NCBI GenBank assembly: GCA_031412575.1
Contig: JANODG010000083.1
Span: 1 to 12,641 of the forward strand
From: JAMLIO01 sp031412575
GTDB taxonomy: Bacteria; Bdellovibrionota; Bdellovibrionia; Bdellovibrionales; UBA1609
Length of the DNA stretch: 12,641 nucleotides
Direction: 5' to 3'
Positions 1-7,506 of this stretch are shown one piece after another (the stretch's first letter is position 1; the number at the start of each line of letters is the position of its first letter). The position numbers and the translations under genes were made by a program. Under the pieces are notes generated by a model. That model saw only the letters and a list, made by a program, of their open reading frames with translations, was not told the origin of the DNA and made no database searches.

Positions 1-92
1 ACAAAATAAATCCCTTTTTTTCTAAGGCGATCGCCCAGCGCGGGACCAACACCTTTTAAAAACTGAATTGGGGTTTGTAAATCTAATGCCAA
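1..92 (-). CDS. recG: RecG ATP-dependent DNA helicase, N-terminal fragment (runs off the left edge)
   Basis: The minus strand encodes about 30 residues reading LDLQTPIQFLKGVGPALGDR followed by LRKKGIYFV. This matches the start of the RecG wedge domain, where the phrase 'IQFLKGVGP.LG..L.KKGI' is typical. RecG remodels stalled replication forks and Holliday junctions in the cytoplasm. The start is taken as the TTG at 92-90. It is preceded by a GGAG ribosome binding site six bases upstream, and an in-frame TAA lies a few codons further up, with no ATG or GTG between. The rest of the gene, including the helicase motifs, lies outside the window. The gene is divergent from the tolC operon. The call rests on one short but characteristic stretch. 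Confidence 0.72.
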   Translation of the reverse strand, partial: MALDLQTPIQFLKGVGPALGDRLRKKGIYF

Positions 93-439
93 AATTGCTC
101 CGAAAAGAAATAAAGTTTATGCGCATGAATCCTGAATGCAAAACATAAAGTATTTAATTCTGCTAATCTGCGTCTTTAATATAAAAGTAATAGTCTTAAC
201 TTACACTTAGCTTGCAAAATTGGCACTGAATTTTGATGTCATCATAGGATTGAAAAATTAACTCTTAAGAATGCCAGCAACACCGGTCGCTATTATTTAG
301 TGCGTCATCCTCAAATCAATCAAGGTCCTTAATTTACATATATTCATGAATATTTCTGCTGAAGAATTAGTCCATCACTTTCGTCTAATAGAGATATGTT
401 TGTTTTTTGAAAGATTAAGCTCGACCCAACTAATAAACC
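93..439. other. Gene-free region between recG and the efflux operon
   Basis: I find no convincing gene here. All reading frames are broken, and the longest open stretch (237-332, plus strand) has no start codon or ribosome binding site. The region should hold the recG promoter on the minus strand, but I could not pick a clear -35/-10 pair. A perfect 14-bp palindrome, ATATTCATGAATAT, lies at 340-353. It is listed separately as a possible protein-binding site. Confidence 0.5.
340..353. repeat. 14-bp perfect palindrome (ATATTCATGAATAT)
   Basis: This is a fully self-complementary 14-mer in non-coding DNA, 175 bp upstream of the tolC-like gene and about 250 bp upstream of recG. A short AT-rich perfect palindrome may be a repressor half-site pair. 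In AT-rich DNA it can also arise by chance. No function is assigned. Confidence 0.3.
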
Positions 440-466
440 TTGTGTGTTATTTAAAAAAATTATAAT
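440..466 (+). promoter_or_regulatory. Likely sigma70-type promoter of the tolC-RND-tetR operon
   Basis: A perfect -10 hexamer TATAAT lies at 461-466. A weaker -35-like TTGTGT lies at 440-445, with a short spacer of 15 bp. The predicted start of transcription, around 473, falls inside the inverted repeat at 469-490, a good geometry for repression. The -10 is strong; the -35 is uncertain. Confidence 0.55.
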
Positions 467-468
467 TT

Positions 469-490
469 AATTCAAACGTTTGTTTGAATT
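469..490. promoter_or_regulatory. Putative TetR-family operator (9+9 bp inverted repeat)
   Basis: The arms AATTCAAAC (469-477) and GTTTGAATT (482-490) are perfect inverted repeats around the 4-bp spacer GTTT. A shorter perfect palindrome, CAAACGTTTG, is nested at 473-482. The site sits just downstream of the -10 box and 25 bp before the channel gene's start codon. It therefore overlaps the expected transcription start. Size and symmetry fit a TetR-family dimer site, and the operon's third gene encodes such a protein. A half-site-like GTTTGAAATT recurs at 5215-5224 just before tetR. Assignment to that regulator is inference. Confidence 0.6.
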
Positions 491-514
491 TCAGTTCAAG
501 GTCGAGGTTTAGTT

Positions 515-2047
515 ATGAAATTGGTATTAAAATTAGGGATTTTTTTTCTCTTTATTTGCATGAAGTTGAGTTGGTCCTATGCACAAACTGAGTCGTCAGT
601 AGTAAAAATGGGCGTTGAAAACAAAGACGTGAATGCTGCTTCAGAAAATTCATCCTTGGCAGGGACTCTTTTGCTCAATGAAAGCTTAATAAAGAATGTA
701 ATCTCAAACAAACCACCAGAAATTCAGCAAATAGAGGCAAGCTTCTTAGATTCCAAGCGTAACTACTTATCTGCAAAAGACGAACTGGGTTTAAGGTTGG
801 ATGCCGACGGCGAAGTTTATAAATCAAATGAAAGACAACTTGCACCCTTTGATGCTTTCACTCAAAGCGCATCTCAATATAATGTAGGCCTAGTTAAACC
901 TACTGCTTATGGTGTTGATTTAAGTGTTAAGGCTTTTGGACAAAAATCTACAAATGCTTTTGTATCTGGGGCAACAACTCAAGGTGTTGTTCTGGGATTA
1001 ACTGTGGATTTATTTAAAGACTTTTTAGGGCGTAAAACAAAAAGCAATCTCAAACAAACAGCATTAAACCTAAAGCGTGCGGGATATGAAAAGTCCCTTA
1101 ATATTAAAACTTTTGAATCAAATTTACGAAAGACCTATTGGTCTTTGGTGGCAAATAAAGAACAAAAGATATTAGTTGAATCCTTAATTGTTACTGCTGA
1201 AAACCAACTTAAAGATGCTTCAGAACGACAACGTTCTGGTGTTGCGGACGCAGGTGAAACGGCAAGATTTAAATCCCAACTCAGTACAAGAAAATCTAAC
1301 TTGCTTAGTTTAAGCTATCAAGAAAGTGAATATTTAAAATCCTTAAGAATATCCATTCCAGAATTCGATGGGCGAGATCTTGTGCTTGCCCCTTATGATT
1401 TAGATCAAACTATTCGAAAAGCGTATGAGTGCATAGCTATTATCAAAAGTCAGACGGAGACACCATTAGAGTTTACTCTGTACGACGAAATTGTAGAACT
1501 TTTAATGCAAGAAGAAAGACAAGAACAACGAAAACTATCTTCGTATAATGATCCAGATCTAAAACTTGTTGCTGAAGTTTCTAACGTAGGAAAAGATTTT
1601 AGTTATGATGGGGCCCGACAAGATTTTGTTGATGATCCTAGAGACCGATCAAGATTAGCGCTGAACTTATCAATTCCTCTAGATGGATCAAAAACAAATA
1701 CAAAAGAAATTTCAGAATTAGCCATCAAGAATAGATATATTTCGCAAGCTCAAATGAATTTAAGTAAAATAAAATCCTATCATCATGAGACAGTGCGTAT
1801 CATTGAAACACTTTATCAGATTTTAGCTTCACAAAAAGAGACTACGAATTACCTAAACACGAGTTTAGACGTTAGCCGTAAAAAATTTAATCAAGGACGA
1901 ATTAGTCTTCAAGAATTGATCAGCGAACAGGATTCTTACATTCAAAATAAATTAAATGAGATAGACAATAATTTAACCCTTATTAATACCTTGATCGACT
2001 ATTTAAGTATCTATTCAGAAACACCATGCGAATTCAACAGGATTTAA
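515..2047 (+). CDS. TolC-family outer-membrane efflux channel
   Basis: This 510-residue protein has a signal peptide: hydrophobic residues 3-19, with likely cleavage after SYA at residue 23. The body shows the TolC-family (OEP) architecture of two related halves. It has long amphipathic helices rich in K, E, Q and N, such as residues about 185-285 and 395-490. Between them are beta-like stretches containing 'YNVGLVKPTAYGVDLSVKAF' and 'LALNLSIPLDG'. The C-terminal repeat ends 'KKFNQGRISLQELISEQDSY', a phrase typical of the second coiled-coil hairpin. The protein would trimerise in the outer membrane as the exit duct of the pump encoded next. Its length is in the normal range, so no adaptor domain is fused to it. 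A GAGG ribosome binding site lies 7 bp before the ATG. The family is clear; the exported substrate cannot be read from sequence. Confidence 0.88.
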   Translation: MKLVLKLGIFFLFICMKLSWSYAQTESSVVKMGVENKDVNAASENSSLAGTLLLNESLIKNVISNKPPEIQQIEASFLDSKRNYLSAKDELGLRLDADGEVYKSNERQLAPFDAFTQSASQYNVGLVKPTAYGVDLSVKAFGQKSTNAFVSGATTQGVVLGLTVDLFKDFLGRKTKSNLKQTALNLKRAGYEKSLNIKTFESNLRKTYWSLVANKEQKILVESLIVTAENQLKDASERQRSGVADAGETARFKSQLSTRKSNLLSLSYQESEYLKSLRISIPEFDGRDLVLAPYDLDQTIRKAYECIAIIKSQTETPLEFTLYDEIVELLMQEERQEQRKLSSYNDPDLKLVAEVSNVGKDFSYDGARQDFVDDPRDRSRLALNLSIPLDGSKTNTKEISELAIKNRYISQAQMNLSKIKSYHHETVRIIETLYQILASQKETTNYLNTSLDVSRKKFNQGRISLQELISEQDSYIQNKLNEIDNNLTLINTLIDYLSIYSETPCEFNRI

Positions 2048-2050
2048 GAA

Positions 2051-5000
2051 ATGAAATCACTCTCCCTCTTTTTTATTGAAAATGCTAAGTTCACAACCGT
2101 TTTGTCATTAGGACTTATTTACTTTGGCTACGTTGGTTACACGACTATGAATGCTGAAAGTTATCCTTCAGTTTCTTTGGCGACAGCAATCATTGTGACC
2201 GCTTACGATGGAGCTACAGCTTCGGATGTTGAAACTAAGATTACGAAGCCGATCGAAGACGAAATTCGCGGCGTCAATGGACTTAAAGATGTAAAATCAA
2301 TATCCCAAGCTGGTCTTTCGACAATTGTCGTTCAAGTCGATATGGACGATCCAAAAATTGATGTCGATAAGACAATGGCCGATCTTCAAAAAGCCGTGGA
2401 CCGAGCGCAGGGTTTACCTTCTGATTTGAAAGACTTGCCGACCTTTACAGAATTAAAAAGTGATGAGTTTCCTGTCATGGAAATTGCTGTCATTGGATCT
2501 GATGCCGACAGAAGAAGGGACACGACTGCGGATTTACTGAAAGAAAGTCTTGAAGACAATAAAGCTGTTAAAGAGGTACGTCCTGTTGGATACCGCGAGC
2601 GCGCTTTTGATATTTTTTTAGATTTAGAAAAAATGAAATCGAATTATATATCGGTTTCCGAAGTGATGAGAAAAATTCAAAGCAGAAATACCAATACACC
2701 CGGTGGCCCTTTAAGAGCTAAAGTTCAACAGCAACTCGTTCGTGTGGAAGGAAAAATACGAAACGTTGAAGACCTTAATAATTTAGTTGTGAGATCCAAC
2801 TTCAGTGGAAAGACCATTTTACTTGGTGACATTGCGACTATTAAAGATGCTTCTGAAGAGGCCACAGTAATCTCAAGGTACAACGGTGAAGAGGCGACTC
2901 TTTTGGTCGTGACCAAAAAAGCAGGGGCCGATACCATTGAAATGGTAAATCAATTAGATCTGGTTCTTAAAGACTATCGAGAACGATATAAAGATTTAAA
3001 ATTTATACTTTATTTTTCTGAAGGATTAACAGTCAAAAACAGAGTCGAAGTTTTACAAAGTAACGCGATTTCAGGATTAGTCCTTGTTATTATATTTATG
3101 TTTATGTTTTTGCCCGGCAAAGTCGGAATAGCGACTTCAATTTCACTTCCCTTAGCCATTCTAGGAACCTTAGGTGTAATGCCTAGTCTTGGGATGAATA
3201 TTGATGCCATTTCAGTTTTAGGTTTAGTGATTGCATTAGGTATGTTGGTAGATAATTCCATTGTGATCAGTGACAATTTTATTCGATTAAGGCGTGAAGG
3301 CTTTGACAATGTTCAGGCCTCAATAAATTCTATTGAAGTGTTATGGCTTCCGATTGCTATTTCTGCGTTTACGACAATTGCTGCCTTTTTACCAATGCTT
3401 GTGACCAAGGGAATTCTAGGACAGTTCATCAAAGCTATTCCTATTTTGGTCACTGTATCTTTGTTATTTTCACTTTTAGAATCCTTTTTGTTTTTACCAA
3501 TGAGATTAGTCTGGGCCGGAAGAAATTTAAAACAAGAAGATCTTTTGAAAGTGAAAACTTTTGAAGAACAAAAGCCGGGTTGGTATGAGGTCATTGAAAT
3601 TCGTTTTGAAAAACTAATGTCTTGGGTCGTCGTTCACAGATATCTTGTTTTTGTTGGATTTATTTTTACGGTCGCATTTTCGATTTTTATGATGACTTTC
3701 ATGAATAAGTTTGAACTTTTTCCTGCGGAGCAAACTGAAATTTATATAGCAAGGCTTGAAATGCCTAGAGGGACAAGACTTGAACAAACCCACGATAAAT
3801 TAAAAGAGCTTACTGCAAAAGTTAAAGACGTACTAAAGGATGATGTTGTACACATCGTATCAAGAGCCGGCATTTCACAAATGGATATTGGTGACCCTAA
3901 ATCTCAAGAGGGGAATAGCGTCGGAATGCTATCTTTATACGTAAGTGAGAATGCAAAATTTAATCGACCATACACAGAAGTTCTAAGAGATCTAAAAACA
4001 ATTAAAACAAAGGGTATTAAGTCATTAACATTTCAAGAGCTTATTAATGGTCCGCCTGTAGGAAATGCAATAGAGGCCACATTTAGATCAAATTCAGAAG
4101 AAGAACTTTACGGACTGATCGGGATAATTACAAAAGAACTCGAAAAAATTAAAGGTGTTGAGAATTTAAAAATTGATGACGTGATTGGTGATGATGAAGT
4201 TTTTGTAGACATAGACTATGCTAAAGCTTCACGTCTTGGTATTGACGTTGACAGTATTGGATCAACAATTAGAACGGCGATATCTGGGAACCGAATTTCA
4301 GACGTAACTTTAGAAAATAAAGAGATAGACTTAATTTTAAGATTTGAAGAGAGTTATCGAGAGAATGTTGAAAGCTTAAAAGAACTTGTCGTTAATGATC
4401 CCATGTTAAATCTAGTAAACTTAAATTCATTTGCTAGCTTTAGAGTTTTACCAGGAACTCCGCAAATAAAAAGGTTCGACTTTAAACGCGCAAAAACGTT
4501 AACGGGAGATGTTGATAACATTAATGTGACTTCATTAGAAGCCAATGCAGTTCTTAGTAAAGTCTTTCAAGAAAACAGCGCTAAATTTCCAGGCGTGAAT
4601 TTAGTTTTTGGTGGAGCCCAAGAGTCAACAAACGATTCCATGAGTTCCTTGTTTGCGGCGCTAAATTTAAGTCTGATTGGTATTTTTGCGATTTTAGTTT
4701 TTTTATTTAGATCTTATTTAAGGCCATTAATTATTATGACAACAATTCCTTTAGGTCTTTTTGGTTTCTCAATCGCTTTTTATTTACACGATCGACCAGT
4801 GTCATTTTTAGCACTGATTGGAATCATTGGATTAGGCGGGGTCATTGTAAACTCTGGTATTATCTTGATTAGTTTTATTGACGAGCTTCGAGCGGAAGGC
4901 AAAATTACAGATTTCAATGAAGTTTTAGTTAAAGCCACTGGGTTAAGGCTACGTGCCGTCATCATTACGAGTTTAACAACGGTAGTCGGTTTATTTCCTA

Positions 5001-5179
5001 CAGCTTACGGAATTGGAGGAAATGACCCACTTTTAATTCCTATGACATTAGCTTTGGCATGGGGTCTCACATCGGGTACGATTTTGACACTAATCTGGAT
5101 CCCCGCGGCTTACGGTATTTTAGAAGATTTCGATCAATTTATGAAATCTAAGGTTTACCCTTATTTACCAAAGCTATAA
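2051..5179 (+). CDS. RND-family (HAE/AcrB-like) inner-membrane efflux pump
   Basis: This 1042-residue protein is full length for an RND transporter, which exports drugs, metals or lipids using the proton gradient. TM1 is at about 14-32. A large periplasmic porter domain follows. TM2-6 lie at roughly 335-490, the second TM half starts at about 530, and the last TM bundle is at about 865-1025. The TM4 motif reads GMLVDNSIV, with D401 at the AcrB Asp407 position and N402 at Asp408. In TM10, N934 sits where AcrB has Lys940. These changes resemble the 'VDN..VNN' RND subgroup (SwrC/YerP-like) rather than AcrB itself. The start ATG lies 3 bp after the channel gene's stop, with AGGA eight bases upstream, so the two are surely co-transcribed. 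No periplasmic adaptor (HlyD/AcrA type) is encoded between or beside them. The family is certain; the substrate is unknown. Confidence 0.93.
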   Translation: MKSLSLFFIENAKFTTVLSLGLIYFGYVGYTTMNAESYPSVSLATAIIVTAYDGATASDVETKITKPIEDEIRGVNGLKDVKSISQAGLSTIVVQVDMDDPKIDVDKTMADLQKAVDRAQGLPSDLKDLPTFTELKSDEFPVMEIAVIGSDADRRRDTTADLLKESLEDNKAVKEVRPVGYRERAFDIFLDLEKMKSNYISVSEVMRKIQSRNTNTPGGPLRAKVQQQLVRVEGKIRNVEDLNNLVVRSNFSGKTILLGDIATIKDASEEATVISRYNGEEATLLVVTKKAGADTIEMVNQLDLVLKDYRERYKDLKFILYFSEGLTVKNRVEVLQSNAISGLVLVIIFMFMFLPGKVGIATSISLPLAILGTLGVMPSLGMNIDAISVLGLVIALGMLVDNSIVISDNFIRLRREGFDNVQASINSIEVLWLPIAISAFTTIAAFLPMLVTKGILGQFIKAIPILVTVSLLFSLLESFLFLPMRLVWAGRNLKQEDLLKVKTFEEQKPGWYEVIEIRFEKLMSWVVVHRYLVFVGFIFTVAFSIFMMTFMNKFELFPAEQTEIYIARLEMPRGTRLEQTHDKLKELTAKVKDVLKDDVVHIVSRAGISQMDIGDPKSQEGNSVGMLSLYVSENAKFNRPYTEVLRDLKTIKTKGIKSLTFQELINGPPVGNAIEATFRSNSEEELYGLIGIITKELEKIKGVENLKIDDVIGDDEVFVDIDYAKASRLGIDVDSIGSTIRTAISGNRISDVTLENKEIDLILRFEESYRENVESLKELVVNDPMLNLVNLNSFASFRVLPGTPQIKRFDFKRAKTLTGDVDNINVTSLEANAVLSKVFQENSAKFPGVNLVFGGAQESTNDSMSSLFAALNLSLIGIFAILVFLFRSYLRPLIIMTTIPLGLFGFSIAFYLHDRPVSFLALIGIIGLGGVIVNSGIILISFIDELRAEGKITDFNEVLVKATGLRLRAVIITSLTTVVGLFPTAYGIGGNDPLLIPMTLALAWGLTSGTILTLIWIPAAYGILEDFDQFMKSKVYPYLPKL

Positions 5180-5252
5180 TGTAATTTGAAAAAAAAGTAT
5201 GTTGTATTTTTATTGTTTGAAATTGAAATTGAATTAAAAAAGCGAGATTAGT

Positions 5253-5903
5253 TTGACGAGCGTTGAAATTGAAAAAAACACTAAAGATAAAATTTTAGAA
5301 GCGGCAAACTTTTTGTTCGCTCAAAATGGTTATGGTGGCACTTCAATTCGTGAAATTGCATCCAAAGCAAGCGTCAATTTAGCAGCCATTAACTATCATT
5401 TCAAAAATAAAGAACAACTTTATTTGAAAGTCTTTGATTACAATTTTGAATGGATAGAGCTAGGTATTCAAAGCTTAGACGAAGACGGTCTTTCTACGGT
5501 TGATTTTTCAATTCGTGTGTTTAGATTTTTTTTAAATGAAAGAATTGCTGTCACTAATATTTTTAAAATTTTATTATCTGATCACATTAAACATTTTGGG
5601 GCAGAAAATTTTATGGACGATGTTGGTGGCGAAATGATTGGGCCCCCGGGGCATCAGTTATTTTTTCACAAAATTAAGTCCGAAATGAAGGATGATATAT
5701 CTGACGAGGCGATCAAGTGGGCTGTTAAAACTATTTTTACCATCATCAGTCATAATGGACTAATGATGGGAACAGAGTTCTTTAAATTAAAATGTAAAGC
5801 GATAGAAAATTTAGATCCAAAATTTGTAGAAAAAGAATTGTACTTTTCTGTGGATGCCGTTTTAACCTATTTAAAATCCAGCTTAGAGCTTAATTTTAAA
5901 TAG
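5253..5903 (+). CDS. TetR-family transcriptional repressor of the efflux operon
   Basis: This 216-residue protein starts with a typical TetR DNA-binding domain. 'TKDKILEAANFLFAQNGYGG' (about residues 10-29) is helix 1 and its turn, and 'TSIREIASKASVNLAAINYH' (30-49) is the helix-turn-helix with its recognition helix. The all-helical remainder is the ligand-binding and dimerisation domain. Its sequence is divergent, and a CecR/YbiH-like type is possible but not certain. The start is the TTG at 5253. An in-frame TAA lies shortly upstream and the next Met is deep in the protein. The ribosome binding site is weak (GAG about 9 bp upstream). It lies 73 bp after the pump gene with no terminator visible, so it is probably the third gene of the operon. 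The inferred role is to bind the inverted repeat at 469-490 and release it when a pump substrate is present. Confidence 0.88.
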   Translation: MTSVEIEKNTKDKILEAANFLFAQNGYGGTSIREIASKASVNLAAINYHFKNKEQLYLKVFDYNFEWIELGIQSLDEDGLSTVDFSIRVFRFFLNERIAVTNIFKILLSDHIKHFGAENFMDDVGGEMIGPPGHQLFFHKIKSEMKDDISDEAIKWAVKTIFTIISHNGLMMGTEFFKLKCKAIENLDPKFVEKELYFSVDAVLTYLKSSLELNFK

Positions 5904-5922
5904 TAACCTTCTTAAAAAAGTA

Positions 5923-7431
5923 TCAATCCTCAGACTTTTCAGTCGAACTTTTTTTAATTGGCTTCATTGTTGGAAACAATAAAATATCCCGGATAGAATG
6001 CTGATCTGTTAAAAGCATGACTATACGCTCAATGCCTATTCCAACTCCACCCGTTGGGGGCATTCCGACTTCAATGGCCGTAATAAAATCTTCGTCCATG
6101 GGTTGGGCTTCTTCATCCACTTTACGTTGCTCTTCCTGTTCACTTAATCTGGCTAATTGTTCTTCCGGATCGTTCAACTCTGTGTATGAATTTCCAATCT
6201 CCATACCAGCGCAGATAGGTTCGAAGCGTTCGACCAAACCAGGGATTGTTCTGTGAGATTTAGTCAGTGGCGAAATTTCTACAGGAAAATCAATAATGAA
6301 TGTCGGCTGAACTATTTTTGGTTCAACGGTGTGATCAAAAAGTTCCATGATCAAATGACCTTTGCTTGAATTTGAGTGCGCCTCAAATTTTGGATCATAT
6401 TTTTTAATTTCGCTTTCGACTTGCTCTATCGAGGCTTTTGAAACATCAAAATTACCATATTTTTTAATCGCATCATATACGCTGATACGCTCCCAAGGTG
6501 GGGTAAAATCAATTTCTTGATCTTGGTAAATCACTTTCGTGCTTCCGGTAGCCTCTTTGGCTACGAAGGCCACCACGTCTTCAAATCGCTTCATCTGATC
6601 AAAATAATCAGTATAAGCCTCGTACCACTCCAGCATCGTAAATTCTGGATTGTGGGAACGATCAATACCTTCATTTCTAAAGTTTTTACCGATCTCGTAA
6701 ACTTTTTCAAAACCCCCAACAATTAGACGCTTTAAATAAAGCTCAGGACTGATCTTTAAAAACAATTTCATGTCTAAAGCACGATGTTGTGTTGAAAATG
6801 GGTAAGCGGCAGCACCACCGTAAATGGGTTGAAGCACTGGTGTTTCAACTTCTAAGAAATCCGCTTTGTCTAAATATGTTCTAAAAGCTTTTATGATTTT
6901 AGAGCGAGTTTCAAAAACGTGTCGGGACTCAGGGCTCATGATCAAGTCTAAATAGCGCTGGCGATATTTAATTTCGATATCGGCAATGCCGTGATATTTT
7001 TCTGGAAGTGGTTCAACACTTTTACAAATGATTTTAAATTCTTGAACGTGGATTGAAAGTTCACCTTTTCTGGTTTTAAAAAGATATCCAGTCACACCAA
7101 CGATATCGCCAATGTCCAAAAGATGAAAAGCCTGCTGATCGATGTCGCTTAATTCAGAAACTTGAACATAGGCTTGCATGTTTCCAGATTGGTCAGAGAC
7201 GTTAAAAAATGCAGCTTTACCCATTGGACGTTTTGTCATTAAGCGACCTGCGATTGTGGCTTTTAAGTCTTGCTTTACATCACCCGCTTGAAATTCAGAG
7301 TCTTTAACTAATAACTCGGAAATTTTATGAGTGCGTTTAAAATTATGTGGATAAGGATCAATACCAGCTTCTCGAAGATCATGAAGTTTTCTAAATTTTT
7401 CTGCTCGTAATGGATTATCTTTAATGCTCAT
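5923..7431 (-). CDS. lysS: Lysyl-tRNA synthetase, class II
   Basis: This 502-residue enzyme charges tRNA-Lys with lysine in the cytoplasm. The N-terminal OB-fold anticodon-binding domain spans about residues 55-145 ('ATIAGRLMTKRPMGKAAFFN'). The class II catalytic core follows. Motif 2 is 'FRNEGIDRSHNPEFTMLEWY' at 251-270, and motif 3 is 'GIGIERIVMLLT' at 464-475. The 'EIGNSYTELNDP' stretch at 411-422 is typical of bacterial LysRS. Length is normal. The ATG has an AGGAAC ribosome binding site about 8 bp upstream. It lies downstream of the aldolase gene on the same strand, but the terminator at 7460-7503 separates them, so it may need its own promoter or read-through. Its 3' end converges on tetR with only 19 bp between the stop codons and no visible hairpin. 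Confidence 0.97.
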   Translation of the reverse strand: MSIKDNPLRAEKFRKLHDLREAGIDPYPHNFKRTHKISELLVKDSEFQAGDVKQDLKATIAGRLMTKRPMGKAAFFNVSDQSGNMQAYVQVSELSDIDQQAFHLLDIGDIVGVTGYLFKTRKGELSIHVQEFKIICKSVEPLPEKYHGIADIEIKYRQRYLDLIMSPESRHVFETRSKIIKAFRTYLDKADFLEVETPVLQPIYGGAAAYPFSTQHRALDMKLFLKISPELYLKRLIVGGFEKVYEIGKNFRNEGIDRSHNPEFTMLEWYEAYTDYFDQMKRFEDVVAFVAKEATGSTKVIYQDQEIDFTPPWERISVYDAIKKYGNFDVSKASIEQVESEIKKYDPKFEAHSNSSKGHLIMELFDHTVEPKIVQPTFIIDFPVEISPLTKSHRTIPGLVERFEPICAGMEIGNSYTELNDPEEQLARLSEQEEQRKVDEEAQPMDEDFITAIEVGMPPTGGVGIGIERIVMLLTDQHSIRDILLFPTMKPIKKSSTEKSED

Positions 7432-7459
7432 AGTTTTTGTTCCTGCAAAAAATTGTTTT

Positions 7460-7503
7460 AAAAAACTGATATCAGATATCCGATATCAGTTATCTGATAT
7501 CAG
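7460..7503 (-). terminator. Rho-independent terminator after the aldolase gene, made of GATATCN heptads
   Basis: Read on the minus strand, 13-bp perfect arms (7491-7503 and 7466-7478, CTGATATCAGATA and its complement) enclose 12 bases. A run of six T follows (7460-7465 as A on the plus strand). The hairpin starts 3 bp after the aldolase stop codon. It is AT-rich for a terminator, but the long stem makes up for this. The stem is built from five 7-bp units, listed separately. Confidence 0.6.
7468..7502. repeat. Heptanucleotide tandem repeat, five GATATCN units
   Basis: Five consecutive 7-bp units start at 7468, 7475, 7482, 7489 and 7496: GATATCA, GATATCC, GATATCA, GTTATCT, GATATCA. Four have a perfect palindromic GATATC core and one has a single change. 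The repeat lies wholly in the aldolase-lysS gap and supplies the terminator stem. Because each core is its own reverse complement, the array can fold on either strand. Confidence 0.85.
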
Positions 7504-7506
7504 AAT

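Noticed and set aside
237..332. Open plus-strand stretch reading ...KNASNTGRYYLVRHPQINQGP before a stop codon
   Set aside because: No start codon or ribosome binding site, no family resemblance, and only 31 codons between stops. Probably chance.
3010..3594. Minus-strand ORFs of 93-99 codons inside the RND pump gene
   Set aside because: They lie wholly within a certain coding gene, lack ribosome binding sites, and resemble no protein. They mirror the hydrophobic codon pattern of the pump's membrane segments.
5215..5274. Short TTGAAATTGAAA direct repeats around the tetR start
   Set aside because: Low-complexity AT-rich sequence, partly coding. Only the GTTTGAAATT half-site is mentioned, as weak support for autoregulation.
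5904..5922. Bidirectional terminator expected between the convergent tetR and lysS genes
   Set aside because: Only 19 bp separate the stops and I see no stem-loop with a U-tract, so none is reported.
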